A stretch of DNA of 64,000 bases from an uncultured bacterium (GCA_902792085.1 CADAYE010000001.1:62001-126000); one strand, 5' to 3'; numbered from the stretch's first letter, positions 36,095 to 44,900 are shown. Notes: generated by a model from the letters alone, not told the origin. Translations and numbers: made by a program.

Positions 36095-37141
36095 ATGATT
36101 AATAATACTAATACGGATTACGCAGATTACACATTAGGCGCAGGTGCGGGATATTTATCCTACAAAGGAGCAAAAAAATTAAGTGCAAATGTCATAAAAC
36201 CTTATGCACAGGCTGTTATGAATAATATGAGAACTTTTTCTGAAATCCCTATAAATAGAGATGCCTTAAAAAAAGCAACTTATGACGGATATGTTCAGTC
36301 AGGACTGAAAGCAAAAAAAGTGTATCTGCATAATGTTACACCTGAAAATATAGAGCAGATGGAAAAACTTATAACAAAAAAATCATTTATCATCGGCAAA
36401 AATTCAAAATTTTTCCAAATATTAAACAAATTAAAACGAAATCCGAATACAAGACCTCTAAATCCTAAAGAACAAGAAGAACTTGCTCAAAAATTGACGC
36501 AATATCTTAAAAATAAAGAATACAAAAAAGCGTGGCAGGAATTTAAAAATGCCTGCAAAGGTAAACCGATAAGCACTTCGGGTACCCCTGATAAAATCAT
36601 TAAATCTGATAAAGCACATAAACTTTCTACAAAATTAAAAATTGTAGGAAAAGGTGAAAACGCATTCTATTCCCCGATAACAAAAGACATAATGATTAAC
36701 ACGGACAAACTTGGCGGTGCATCATTCCATGAAATGGGGCATGCGTTGAATGCAACAGGCTCCAAAGCCATAAAAGCACTTGCTATTGGTCGTCACATAA
36801 CAAGATTATTTGTACCTTTGATTCTTGCAGTTGGCTTATTGAAACCTAAAAAGAAAGACGGACAAGAACCAAACGGAATTATTGATAAAGCAACAACATT
36901 TATAAAAAATAATGCAGGTAAACTCACTTTTGCCGCGCTAATACCGACACTTGCAGAAGAAGGACTTGCAAGTATCAGAGGCGGACAAATTGCTAAAAAA
37001 GTTTTAGACCCGAAACATTTAAAGCAAGTAAACAAACACAATTTCTTTGCATGGACAACATATCTTGCCGGTGCACTTGTAACATCCGGTTCTGTTGCTT
37101 TGGCAGTTAAAATTCGTGATGCTATTGCAGAGAAAAAATAA
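36095..37141 (+). CDS. Membrane protein with HExxH metalloprotease-like motif
   Basis: 348 residues. GASFHEMGHALNATG near residue 207-221 is a zinc-protease motif, and a Glu in LAEEGLAS (about 288-295) is placed as a third ligand. Hydrophobic segments flank it (about 230-250, 270-285, 320-340). I do not recognise the family; the layout recalls minimal gluzincins. The first 30 residues hold a Gly/Ala/Tyr-rich stretch like those of other lineage-specific proteins here. GGTAGAAC precedes the ATG. Confidence 0.75.
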   Translation: MINNTNTDYADYTLGAGAGYLSYKGAKKLSANVIKPYAQAVMNNMRTFSEIPINRDALKKATYDGYVQSGLKAKKVYLHNVTPENIEQMEKLITKKSFIIGKNSKFFQILNKLKRNPNTRPLNPKEQEELAQKLTQYLKNKEYKKAWQEFKNACKGKPISTSGTPDKIIKSDKAHKLSTKLKIVGKGENAFYSPITKDIMINTDKLGGASFHEMGHALNATGSKAIKALAIGRHITRLFVPLILAVGLLKPKKKDGQEPNGIIDKATTFIKNNAGKLTFAALIPTLAEEGLASIRGGQIAKKVLDPKHLKQVNKHNFFAWTTYLAGALVTSGSVALAVKIRDAIAEKK

Positions 37142-37274
37142 ATTTTAACTAAATAATTTTTCAATACTTATATTAAATGCAAAACTATTCAGAGAAACTC
37201 TTATGGTAAAAGAATTTGAAACTATTGCCGGATTTGCGAATACAAAATTGAATGCATTAAATATAAATAAAAAA

Positions 37275-38606
37275 TCATCTAAAAATTAGAACAGAAATTA
37301 ATGCCGTAATAATTAGCGGAATGTTATAATGTAAAAATGTCGGGATACAGGTATCCCAAATATGATTGTGCTGACCATCAGCATTCAGACCGGCAGTAGG
37401 TCCAAGCGTTGTATCTGATGCAGGGGACCCGGCATCACCTAATGCAGCCGCTGCAGAAAGAACAATAATCATTGACGGAATACTAAAACCTAATTTTATA
37501 AATATAGGCACAAACAAAACTGCCAAAATAGGTATTGTACCAAATGATGTTCCTATTCCCATTGTTATAAATAAACCAACAAACAACATCAATGCTGTTG
37601 CAATAAGTTTACTTGACATCATAAACGGTATAATCACATTAACAAGCGAATCTATCCCTCCTGTTGCTTTCATCACGCTTGCATAACCTGCAGCCACAAG
37701 CATTACAAACGCAACATATCCCATCAAACCGACCCCCTCATTTATAAGTTTGTCCATTTTGTTGTGGTCAATCGCTTTCAAGCCAAAAATTACGGATAAT
37801 CCTACCAATGCCCCCAAAGGTAAAGACCCTGTCCAGAGTTGAACAACAAGAGTCAAAATCGCTGCAATTAAGGTTATATAATGGCTTCTGTGGAGAGTTG
37901 TAGAGAGTTCTTTTTGCTCTTTAATTTCTAAATTTTCATAAATTCTCGGTTTTCTGTAACTTATAAAAATTGCAATTAAAAATCCGATAAACATTCCTAA
38001 ACCCAATACCCAACTTGATTTCCATACATCATTTTTCAAAACTTCTGCACCATTTTGCACCATATTATCAGCAATTAATCCCTGAAAAATCAATCCAAAG
38101 CCCGCAGGAATCATTATATATGGGGCTTTTAAACCAAATGCCAAACCGCATGCCACAGCGCGTCTGTCAATTTGAAGTTCGTTCATTATGACAAGCAAAG
38201 GAGGAACAAGTATCGGTATAAATGCTATATGAACAGGAATTAAATTCTGCGAAAGTATTGCTATACCTGTCAGAATAAAAATCAGTATATATTTTTTTGA
38301 TTTTATGGCATTTGAAATTTTTAAAGACAAAATCGGCGCAAGTCCCGTATGAGTCATTGATGCAGCAAATGCACCAAGCAAAATGTAACTTAATGCAGTT
38401 TCGGTATTGTCACCCATTCCTGTGACAAAAATTTTCATAACTTCAGATATTCCCATTCCGCCAATTAATCCGCCTGTTAATGCCGAAATCAAAAGTGCCA
38501 GCAAAACATTCACCCTGAATAAACAAAGTACACAAAGCAATATAACTGAAATTATTATCGGATTTGTTAAAATCGTAACCATACCCCAACAGAATACCAT
38601 AAACAT
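37275..38606 (-). CDS. Na+/H+ antiporter, NhaC-like family
   Basis: 443 residues, about 11 membrane segments. LGDAGSPASDTTLGPTAGLN (about residues 390-409) followed by HNHIWDTCIPTFLHYN matches the C-terminal signature of this antiporter family, and FGLKAPYIMIPAG is conserved in the middle. It would expel sodium or take up protons. No ribosome site is clear; several Met codons in the first ten residues leave the start uncertain. Confidence 0.88.
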   Translation of the reverse strand: MFMVFCWGMVTILTNPIIISVILLCVLCLFRVNVLLALLISALTGGLIGGMGISEVMKIFVTGMGDNTETALSYILLGAFAASMTHTGLAPILSLKISNAIKSKKYILIFILTGIAILSQNLIPVHIAFIPILVPPLLVIMNELQIDRRAVACGLAFGLKAPYIMIPAGFGLIFQGLIADNMVQNGAEVLKNDVWKSSWVLGLGMFIGFLIAIFISYRKPRIYENLEIKEQKELSTTLHRSHYITLIAAILTLVVQLWTGSLPLGALVGLSVIFGLKAIDHNKMDKLINEGVGLMGYVAFVMLVAAGYASVMKATGGIDSLVNVIIPFMMSSKLIATALMLFVGLFITMGIGTSFGTIPILAVLFVPIFIKLGFSIPSMIIVLSAAAALGDAGSPASDTTLGPTAGLNADGQHNHIWDTCIPTFLHYNIPLIITALISVLIFR

Positions 38607-38668
38607 GGGTAATAAAAGATAGAAAATACGGTAATAGCCAAATTTTAATTATACGATTAAATTATAAT

Positions 38669-38729
38669 TAATCTTTTTCATACTTCCAGCTATTCTTAAT
38701 TTACGAGGACTTTTTGTCCTCTTTTTTTT
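38669..38729 (+). ncRNA. Candidate small RNA 3' module, copy 2
   Basis: Positions 38669-38701 are identical to 4396-4428 (33 nt). The hairpin GAGGAC-TTTTT-GTCCTC (38705-38721) and eight T residues follow. A TTGACA box starts just after, presumably the promoter of the next gene. Confidence 0.4.
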
Positions 38730-38797
38730 ATTGACAAAATCAAAAAAAATGTATAGCATATTTTTAAAAGCCATAATTATTGTGAAAGGTTTAAATT

Positions 38798-39181
38798 ATG
38801 AAAAAATTATTAGCAACAGTTTTAACAGGAATGTTAATTTTACCGGCAGAAATATGTTTTGCCGACACTATTTATTATGTAAACAGTCAAACATATCAAC
38901 CGACATTGTTGGATAAAATTGAGGATTCCACACAAGATTTTGCCGATACAGTAGGGGAAAAGACCGTTGAAGTTGCTGATAAAACAGGAAAAGCCTTCAA
39001 AAAAGGAGCAAAAAAGACAGGCGAAGCAGTAAAATCAGGAGCCCAAAAAGCCGGTCATGCGACCAAAAAAGGCGCTAAAAAAGCAACAAATTGGTCTGCA
39101 ACAAAAATTCGCAACGGGGCAGAAAAAATTATAATAAAAACAGAAGATACTGAAACTCAAACCACAGAAACAAAAGAATAA
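38798..39181 (+). CDS. Secreted Lys/Ala/Gly-rich repeat protein
   Basis: 127 residues. Signal peptide at residues 1-22 (AEICFA). Residues about 55-105 repeat KKGAKKTGEAVKSGAQKAG-like units of about 11 residues, similar in style to LEA proteins or histone H1 tails, so an extended amphipathic helix is expected. The last 20 residues are Thr/Glu-rich. It lies 2 nt before the prenol-kinase-like gene. Function unknown. Confidence 0.78.
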   Translation: MKKLLATVLTGMLILPAEICFADTIYYVNSQTYQPTLLDKIEDSTQDFADTVGEKTVEVADKTGKAFKKGAKKTGEAVKSGAQKAGHATKKGAKKATNWSATKIRNGAEKIIIKTEDTETQTTETKE

Positions 39182-39183
39182 TT

Positions 39184-40122
39184 ATGCAGAATAATGTTCT
39201 TATGCCTGGTGATAATGCCGGTAATTATGACGAAAAATGGACAAAAACATTCGATTTAGGCTTTCTTATTTTATGGATTGTCCTGTTTATTATAATGATT
39301 GCAATAACCCTCATTTTTGACTCATCATTGTTTTCGGAAAAAATATTTTTTACAAAAACACTCATAAAACTTTCAATAATGATGTTATGTTCTTTTGTGG
39401 GCGGACTTGTTTGCCGTCACTACTGCAATATTGACGAAAAAGGCTACATCACTACCCCAAAAAATAAATGGTTTAAAGTGAATTATACAAGAAAAATTCA
39501 GCATTTTGCTGCATATCTTGTTCCGCTTTTAAGTCCTCCCACAAAACCTTTTGGGATATTACCGCACTTGTGGGAATCTCTGTCCGTTTTATTTATGTTT
39601 TTAATCTTAATTAAACCTTTAAGAGAAAAATCAAAATTTTTAATGCTTCAATTTAATTCGCTTGACAGGGTTGAAGACAGACCAAACACGCTAAAATGGA
39701 TTGTTTTGGGCAATATGCTTCCGGGACTTTTAATCATAACCGTATTTAAACAAATTTTTGAAACATATTTAGGTTTACCACTGCTTGCAACAATAGTTGT
39801 CCTGACTGTCGGAATAGGTGACGGCTTTGCTGAACCTGTCGGGATATACTTGGGCAAGAAAAAATATATTGTTCCGTCATGGAATCTTAAACAAAGGTAT
39901 GTACGCTCTTATGCAGGAAGCCTTTGCGTTTATCTTTTTGCATTACTGTTTATCATTTTATATAAAGACCAATTTGCAAATTTGCAGGAATTTTGGTCTG
40001 CGATAATCTTATTTCCGCCTGTAATGGTATTTTCTGAAGCATTTGCTCCACATTCAATGGATACACCTATAATGATGCTTGTAGGATTTTCTTTGCTATT
40101 TGGTATATGCTATATTTTTTAA
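39184..40122 (+). CDS. Dolichol/phytol kinase-like membrane protein
   Basis: 312 residues, about eight membrane segments. GIGDGFAEPVGIYLGKKKY (about residues 217-235) and the following SYAGSLCVYLFALL match the CTP-binding and membrane core of the dolichol kinase, phytol kinase and CDP-archaeol synthase superfamily. The likely job is CTP-dependent phosphorylation of a polyprenol or other isoprenoid alcohol. Substrate cannot be told from sequence. Confidence 0.78.
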   Translation: MQNNVLMPGDNAGNYDEKWTKTFDLGFLILWIVLFIIMIAITLIFDSSLFSEKIFFTKTLIKLSIMMLCSFVGGLVCRHYCNIDEKGYITTPKNKWFKVNYTRKIQHFAAYLVPLLSPPTKPFGILPHLWESLSVLFMFLILIKPLREKSKFLMLQFNSLDRVEDRPNTLKWIVLGNMLPGLLIITVFKQIFETYLGLPLLATIVVLTVGIGDGFAEPVGIYLGKKKYIVPSWNLKQRYVRSYAGSLCVYLFALLFIILYKDQFANLQEFWSAIILFPPVMVFSEAFAPHSMDTPIMMLVGFSLLFGICYIF

Positions 40123-40258
40123 GTGTAATTGCTAATCTTAAATTTTAATTAAACACTATAAGTAATCCTTCTTTTATTCATATCTGCCTTACTTACTAAT
40201 TTAATTACTTTTATATGAACTTAAAATAATATAGGTTACAAAAAGAAGGATAATTATT

Positions 40259-40501
40259 ATGAAAAATTTCGTTGTTAAATTTGGTGGTGTTATTGTCGAT
40301 ATTATGGCAATTTTGACACTAATCGGCTTATGTATATCGACATTTAAAGTCACAGTTGATCAAGGCTGGTGGGCAGGATTAGGATTCTTATGGGCAGGAC
40401 TTGTCAGTTTTATATTTGTATTTTTCCTTATATATTTAGTTATTTCAATAAATGACAAATTATCATACCCAATTTCTGATAATTACAATAAATATCAATA
40501 A
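40259..40501 (+). CDS. Small two-helix membrane protein
   Basis: 80 residues with membrane segments at about 9-28 and 37-62. A good AGAAGGA ribosome site precedes the ATG. Family not recognised. Preceded by a 136-nt AT-rich gap with no other feature. Confidence 0.7.
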   Translation: MKNFVVKFGGVIVDIMAILTLIGLCISTFKVTVDQGWWAGLGFLWAGLVSFIFVFFLIYLVISINDKLSYPISDNYNKYQ

Positions 40502-40541
40502 CCAAAATTTGTGAAAAATTTCAACAAAAAGGATATTAAAT

Positions 40542-40808
40542 ATGTATAAAATAATAATTTTAATGTTGGGTTTATCTGTATTTTTAATGCAAATACCATC
40601 AATTGCCTATGATACAGGAAATAATATTGCACAATCACGCTCTAACAGTATCTTGAACAAGATTTTTAACGGAAACAGAAATAATAATTACAATAACGGT
40701 AATTATGGAAGATACAATGATGATAACAGAAATAACCGAAATCGCAAAAGACAAAATAACAGAAACAGGAACAGATATAGAAACAATAACTCAAATTACT
40801 ACAATTAA
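40542..40808 (+). CDS. Secreted Asn/Arg-rich low-complexity protein
   Basis: 88 residues. Signal peptide about 1-22 (IPSIAYD), then a mature chain whose last 50 residues are almost entirely Asn, Arg and Tyr. Such a strongly basic, disordered chain could bind nucleic acid or anionic surface polymers; this is inference. AAAAGGA precedes the ATG. Confidence 0.7.
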   Translation: MYKIIILMLGLSVFLMQIPSIAYDTGNNIAQSRSNSILNKIFNGNRNNNYNNGNYGRYNDDNRNNRNRKRQNNRNRNRYRNNNSNYYN

Positions 40809-40878
40809 TCTGTAAACTATATTTTAATGCTATTTTGTAATTTTCGAATGACCCAAAACACAAAAAACAATAATTCTG

Positions 40879-40936
40879 AAAAAACGACTTCATTAAGAAG
40901 TCGCTTTTTTTGAAAAAGTTTGGGCAGGGGTGGGTT
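40879..40936. other. attL: 58-bp copy of tRNA-Tyr 3' end and terminator
   Basis: Identical over 58 bp to 53809-53866, from AAAAAACGACTT to GCAGGGGTGGGTT. The right copy is the end of an intact tRNA-Tyr; this one stops inside the T arm. This is the expected trace of insertion of the 12.93-kb island at the tRNA gene. Confidence 0.88.
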
Positions 40937-41110
40937 GTCTTGAGTTATAACAATTTTGTTTCGCACAAATTTATATCACTTCGCTCGCCATCGACAGCAC
41001 TCCACGTTTTGCCTTTTGTGGCAAGTGTGCCACAGGCAAAACCGTTCCGGCTTTGGCTCGCTCGTTCCGAACCACAAACAGTGGTTGTAATTTAACACTC
41101 AGAACAAGAT

Positions 41111-41136
41111 TAAATTATCTGTGAGATTGAGATTTA
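41111..41136 (+). repeat. Left inverted repeat of the island
   Basis: TAAATTATCT, one G, then TGAGATTGAGATTTA. Both parts recur inverted at 53488-53540. It is 17 nt beyond the stop of the outermost cargo gene. Confidence 0.65.
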
Positions 41137-41152
41137 TTATTCTTAATTATTT

Positions 41153-43225
41153 TTACTTTAATCCAAGTTTTTCGAAAAGGATAGCATTTCTTTTCTTGCT
41201 ATCAGACAACAATTTATCTAAAGAAATAATTTCAATATATGCATTATAAGTTCCATGAATTTTATAATATCCTCCAGGATCAACGGTTTTATTAAAATCG
41301 TGTGTTTTTAATAATTTTTCTAAACTTGGTGTAATATCACAAATAATGTATATATAAAATCTAGTATTATCTTCTACATTAACAGGGCGACCTTTCTCTG
41401 TAAGAAGTTTCTTATCTTTTATTTTATTTATATAGGAATATGTCTGCTCTATAGGATTTTCTTCGCTTGTATAATCATCTCTAAGGGGTCTTTTAAATTC
41501 AATTAAAGTAATTGAATCAAAAGTTACTTTTTTAGAATCATTTGAAAATATGTATTTATTATCAAAAAATATGTCAGGTCTTTTGTTGTCAGGTATTGAG
41601 AGGTCTTTATTTGAACTTAATGGAATATCAGATGCTATAAAATCTTGAAAAGATAGTCTATCATCTATTATCCATAAATTGTGATTTTCATAAGAGACTT
41701 CGTCAGATGAAAACCCTTTGGGGTAGATTAAATCATGTATAGCATCCTCTTTGTAATATGATTTATCCTCTTTCCAACTTAAATATGTTTCAAATAAATC
41801 TATGATTATTTTCCTGTGTAATATATATTCAGATAAATCGGCGTTATTAATTGCTAATAATTCTTCTTGAAATTTTTTTAATCTTTCCTTGTATTCTGGG
41901 GTTTCTTTTATTCCATGCTTCTTTTTTTCTATTAATATAGCATGATATTTATTATCTAATATTTCTTTCTTTTGAAAGTGTTTTAATCTTATTTTGTCAA
42001 CTAAATTATTTTCTTTAATAGAAGGGGATATATCATCAAAAAAATCATCACTTTCTTGTAGTATATAATTATATTGTGGGAGTTTATTTTTAACCACTTT
42101 TTCAATATATTTCCTTTTTTCTGTTTTTACTATTTCAAGATATGGTTCTATATATTTTTTTATGCTTTTAACTATTTTGTTTTTTATCTCATCAAAGGTT
42201 AATATATTTCTAGGAGGATTATCTAAGTGTTTAATAATATCAAAACTATCTCTTACATAATCAACTTTCTCATCAAAGTAGTTCCCAGATAAATAGACAT
42301 TATAATAGAACCTTTCACCAGTTGACTTATCAATAATTTTATTTTCCAGGTTAGCTAATTGAGTAATACTTTTTAATGTCTCACTAAATACTGCTCTAGA
42401 ATTAGCACAATAAAAAATCCTATGATTTGAAGCTTCACTTGAATCAAACATTTTTACATGTTTTAAAGAAAATGTTTTATTTTTTATTTTTATATTTTCT
42501 TCTTCAACATTTCCATGGAATATCTTCAGGAACATATCGTTTAAATTAAGTTGTATGATTTTTTCTGTCCTAGGATCATCATATCCACTGATTGTTATTT
42601 CGGGAATAGTGGATTTCCCTACAAAATATTCAAAACAATGCTCTATAATTCTTTGTGCAATAGTTTCAATTTTTTGGTTACTTTCGTTAAGATATTCATT
42701 TTTTAGTCCTATAAGTTTTATAGTTGTACTATTAGATTTTGATTTAGATTTTTTATTGATGTAACTTTCAGCTTCTATTCCACTAGGTAATTTATAAGTA
42801 AATTTTCGATTATAAAACTGACGATTTTTCTTATATGAACTATCAACTTTGACTTCTCGAAATGCTTTTAACCATAAAACACGACCGATACCTTTGCAAC
42901 CATATTTTTTCTTGTGCGTTGTAAAAACACGTTTAAAATGTTTAAAGTTTTCATCATTAAAGCCAATACCATTATCAGTAATATAGATGTTTTTTATAGG
43001 TTCTATTTTGCCCTTAAATTCATCACTTAATTTTTGTTGAACTTCGTTATTTCGTTCTATATAAATATCGATTTTACCATTTTTGATTCTATTTATTTGT
43101 ATGGATTGTATAGAATTGATGACCGCTTCATATAACGGCATTAAATAATTATTACATTTTATTTGCTGTACTAATCCTTGAAACTCTATTGAATTATCTA
43201 AGCTTAAATCTTCATCACTAATCAT
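41153..43225 (-). CDS. GHKL ATPase with nuclease-like C-terminus, candidate defence protein
   Basis: 690 residues. GHKL motifs are ordered as in Hsp90/MutL: N box LYEAVINSIQS (about 31-41), G1 DNGIGF (about 88-93), G2 GCKGIGR (about 111-117). A long charged helical middle follows. Near residues 560-600, RPDIFFDN and then TLIEFKRPLRD have the spacing of a PD-(D/E)xK nuclease core. Large single-gene proteins of this kind are common in phage-defence islands, but no exact known system is recognised. TATAAT ends 6 nt before the ATG, so it is probably leaderless. Confidence 0.72.
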   Translation of the reverse strand: MISDEDLSLDNSIEFQGLVQQIKCNNYLMPLYEAVINSIQSIQINRIKNGKIDIYIERNNEVQQKLSDEFKGKIEPIKNIYITDNGIGFNDENFKHFKRVFTTHKKKYGCKGIGRVLWLKAFREVKVDSSYKKNRQFYNRKFTYKLPSGIEAESYINKKSKSKSNSTTIKLIGLKNEYLNESNQKIETIAQRIIEHCFEYFVGKSTIPEITISGYDDPRTEKIIQLNLNDMFLKIFHGNVEEENIKIKNKTFSLKHVKMFDSSEASNHRIFYCANSRAVFSETLKSITQLANLENKIIDKSTGERFYYNVYLSGNYFDEKVDYVRDSFDIIKHLDNPPRNILTFDEIKNKIVKSIKKYIEPYLEIVKTEKRKYIEKVVKNKLPQYNYILQESDDFFDDISPSIKENNLVDKIRLKHFQKKEILDNKYHAILIEKKKHGIKETPEYKERLKKFQEELLAINNADLSEYILHRKIIIDLFETYLSWKEDKSYYKEDAIHDLIYPKGFSSDEVSYENHNLWIIDDRLSFQDFIASDIPLSSNKDLSIPDNKRPDIFFDNKYIFSNDSKKVTFDSITLIEFKRPLRDDYTSEENPIEQTYSYINKIKDKKLLTEKGRPVNVEDNTRFYIYIICDITPSLEKLLKTHDFNKTVDPGGYYKIHGTYNAYIEIISLDKLLSDSKKRNAILFEKLGLK

Positions 43226-43301
43226 ACTGATATTATAGCAAATATTTATCTTGCGAATTTTTTATATTAAGAATTGTGTATTGTACAAGTTCTCACTTGA
43301 A

Positions 43302-43327
43302 ATATTGCACCATTTTTGGTACAATAT
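43302..43327. promoter_or_regulatory. Operator-like palindrome upstream of antitoxin gene
   Basis: ATATTGCACC-ATTTTT-GGTACAATAT, one mismatch in ten, 38 nt before the HTH gene start and overlapping a likely -10 (TACAAT). Autoregulation by the encoded HTH protein is inferred. Confidence 0.45.
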
Positions 43328-43364
43328 AAATAGAGATTATTTTAAATTAAAAAGGATAATAAAA

Positions 43365-43649
43365 ATGATAGATAAAAAGCACATAGGTTCCAATTTTGAC
43401 AGTTTTCTTGAAGAAGAAAATATTCTTCAGGAGTCAGAGGCTGTTGCAATAAAAAGAGTTATTGCTTACGCATTGGAGCAAAAAATGCTTGCAGATAATA
43501 TTTCTGTTAATCGTCTTGCAAAAGAACTTGCAACATCTAGAACTGCTATTTGTCGCATTTTAGATCCTGAAAATACTTCTATTACTTTGAATACAATTGA
43601 AAAAGTTGCAAAATATTTGGGCAAACGCATTGTTTTATCGTTTGCATAA
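43365..43649 (+). CDS. HTH antitoxin-like protein (HigA/XRE type)
   Basis: 94 residues from the ATG at 43365, supported by AAAGGA upstream; a longer open frame has no ribosome site. The C-terminal half is a helix-turn-helix (SVNRLAKELATSRTAICRIL), ending KYLGKRIVLSFA as in antitoxins of RelE/HigB toxins. The opposite-strand gene overlapping its last 15 nt encodes such a toxin. The two face each other, unlike the usual head-to-tail operon. Confidence 0.85.
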   Translation: MIDKKHIGSNFDSFLEEENILQESEAVAIKRVIAYALEQKMLADNISVNRLAKELATSRTAICRILDPENTSITLNTIEKVAKYLGKRIVLSFA

Positions 43650-43988
43650 TTCTTTATAGCGTTTAATTGCAACATCCAGTTCTTTTTGCGGGGTTTTCTG
43701 AGTTTTCTTTATAAATGCGTGAAGCAAAACTATTGTATTATCTTCAACGCAGAAAATTATTCTTGCGATGCCATTGGAAATTTTGCAGCGAACTTCTTCT
43801 AAGTTTGTGCCTTTTAAAACTCTTGTTAGAGGCATTCCGACAGGATAACCGTATTGAACGGTTTTAATATCATATCCAATAGTTTTCTTATCTTCTTTAG
43901 GAAGTTCTTTTAACCATTCACGCACAGGTTCGTTTCCGGAATCTGTTGCGTAAAAAAATACTTCCAATGCTTCACAACGACTATTCAT
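43635..43988 (-). CDS. RelE/HigB-family toxin (Gp49-like)
   Basis: 117 residues. FFYATDSGNEPVREWLKELP at the start, then GMPLTRVLKGTNLEEVRCKI and LLHAFIKKTQKTPQKEL: the phage-derived Gp49/HigB pattern of mRNA interferases. TATAAT ends 6 nt before the ATG, so it is likely leaderless. It converges on, and overlaps by 15 nt, the antitoxin-like gene, so each mRNA would carry antisense to the other's end. Confidence 0.88.
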   Translation of the reverse strand: MNSRCEALEVFFYATDSGNEPVREWLKELPKEDKKTIGYDIKTVQYGYPVGMPLTRVLKGTNLEEVRCKISNGIARIIFCVEDNTIVLLHAFIKKTQKTPQKELDVAIKRYKELCKR

Positions 43989-44122
43989 GCCCTAATTATA
44001 GCACAAACACACGATTAAAGGAAATATTATTAAGAAAATACATGTAACTTATTGTGTCTTTTTTATTGATATGACTGTGCTTTTAGGTAATGTATGTCTT
44101 GCATTTAATAAATGGAGGTCGT

Positions 44123-44344
44123 ATGGAAAAAGTCGGATTGAATATTACTCCTAAAGAGTTTAAGCAATTGAGTAAATGGGCGGAGAATATTTATAACACA
44201 GCTGTTGTTATCGATTATTTCGTTGCAAATCAACCAGAGATTGAAGAATGTTACAACCTTGCGCCGGTAATCAAGCACCTGCGAAATGATGCGGATGTTT
44301 TGAATGCATTCTTTATAGATCACGAAAAAGATGTCGAAATTTAA
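44123..44344 (+). CDS. Hypothetical small protein
   Basis: 73 residues from the ATG at 44123, with GGAGG at 44114-44118. Acidic, soluble and helical. Family not recognised. Its stop codon overlaps the first unit of an 11-bp-spaced TTTAAA array. Confidence 0.68.
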   Translation: MEKVGLNITPKEFKQLSKWAENIYNTAVVIDYFVANQPEIEECYNLAPVIKHLRNDADVLNAFFIDHEKDVEI

Positions 44345-44389
44345 ATGCCGTTTAAAAGGTGTTTAAAAGCCGTTTAAATAGCGTTCAAA
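44340..44389 (+). repeat. Array 1: five TTYAAA hexamers at exact 11-bp spacing
   Basis: TTTAAA at 44340, 44351, 44362 and 44373, and TTCAAA at 44384, each 11 nt from the last. Intervening bases vary (GCCG, AGGTG, AGCCG, TAGCG). It lies between two small cargo genes. A second such array is at 51839-51888. Confidence 0.85.
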
Positions 44390-44483
44390 AATTATTATGT
44401 CTAAATGATACGATTTTAGACGCATACACTTGATGTTTCTCGCCCAAAGAGTGATGAATTGTGTAGCTTGAAAGGAGCATACT

Positions 44484-44696
44484 ATGATTGAAATCGGTAA
44501 AAAGTACAGATTAAAAAAGCTTAAAGGTTGGTTTGAAAAAGATAGCGAAGAATTTACTGTTGTTTGTTTTGGCGAATACAATATTGTCGGCTGTGTCGCA
44601 CCGGATGGTGAAAGATATGTATTTGATAAAGATTTTTTAATTGATCCTGATAAGCCGAATGAAATATACGCTGATATTACAATAACGAAAGGATAA
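44484..44696 (+). CDS. Hypothetical small protein
   Basis: 70 residues, likely beta-rich (KYRLKKLKGWFEKDSEEFTV). GAAAGGAG precedes the ATG. Three nt separate it from the next gene, suggesting a small-protein operon to 45117. Family not recognised. Confidence 0.65.
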   Translation: MIEIGKKYRLKKLKGWFEKDSEEFTVVCFGEYNIVGCVAPDGERYVFDKDFLIDPDKPNEIYADITITKG

Positions 44697-44699
44697 ATT

Positions 44700-44900
44700 A
44701 TGGTCGAAAAAGATTATAAGCTATATGGGACAAAGATTTTAAACTTAAAAACACAAGAAATCGGCTTGCTAATTTGTCTATGGGAAAACAAATATGCCGA
44801 TAAAAAAGTAGATTTTGCAACTTGTGTAGATAAAACAGGCAAACGATACAACATAGAATTAGATTATATCAGAGGGTTTGAGGATGATTTTGAAAAATAA
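44700..44900 (+). CDS. Hypothetical small protein
   Basis: 66 residues, similar in size and style to its neighbour upstream (KIL then CVDKTGKRYNIELDYI against CVAPDGERYVFDKDFLID), so the two may be diverged duplicates. It overlaps the next frame by 17 nt. Confidence 0.6.
   Translation: MVEKDYKLYGTKILNLKTQEIGLLICLWENKYADKKVDFATCVDKTGKRYNIELDYIRGFEDDFEK

Noticed and set aside
37203-37289. 28-codon open frame before the antiporter gene end
   Set aside because: No ribosome site and it overlaps the convergent gene; too short to support.
40955-41096. GC-rich stretch considered as a gene or structured RNA
   Set aside because: No frame with a start site, and its short mirrored words fit a dispersed repeat better; reported only within the island entry.
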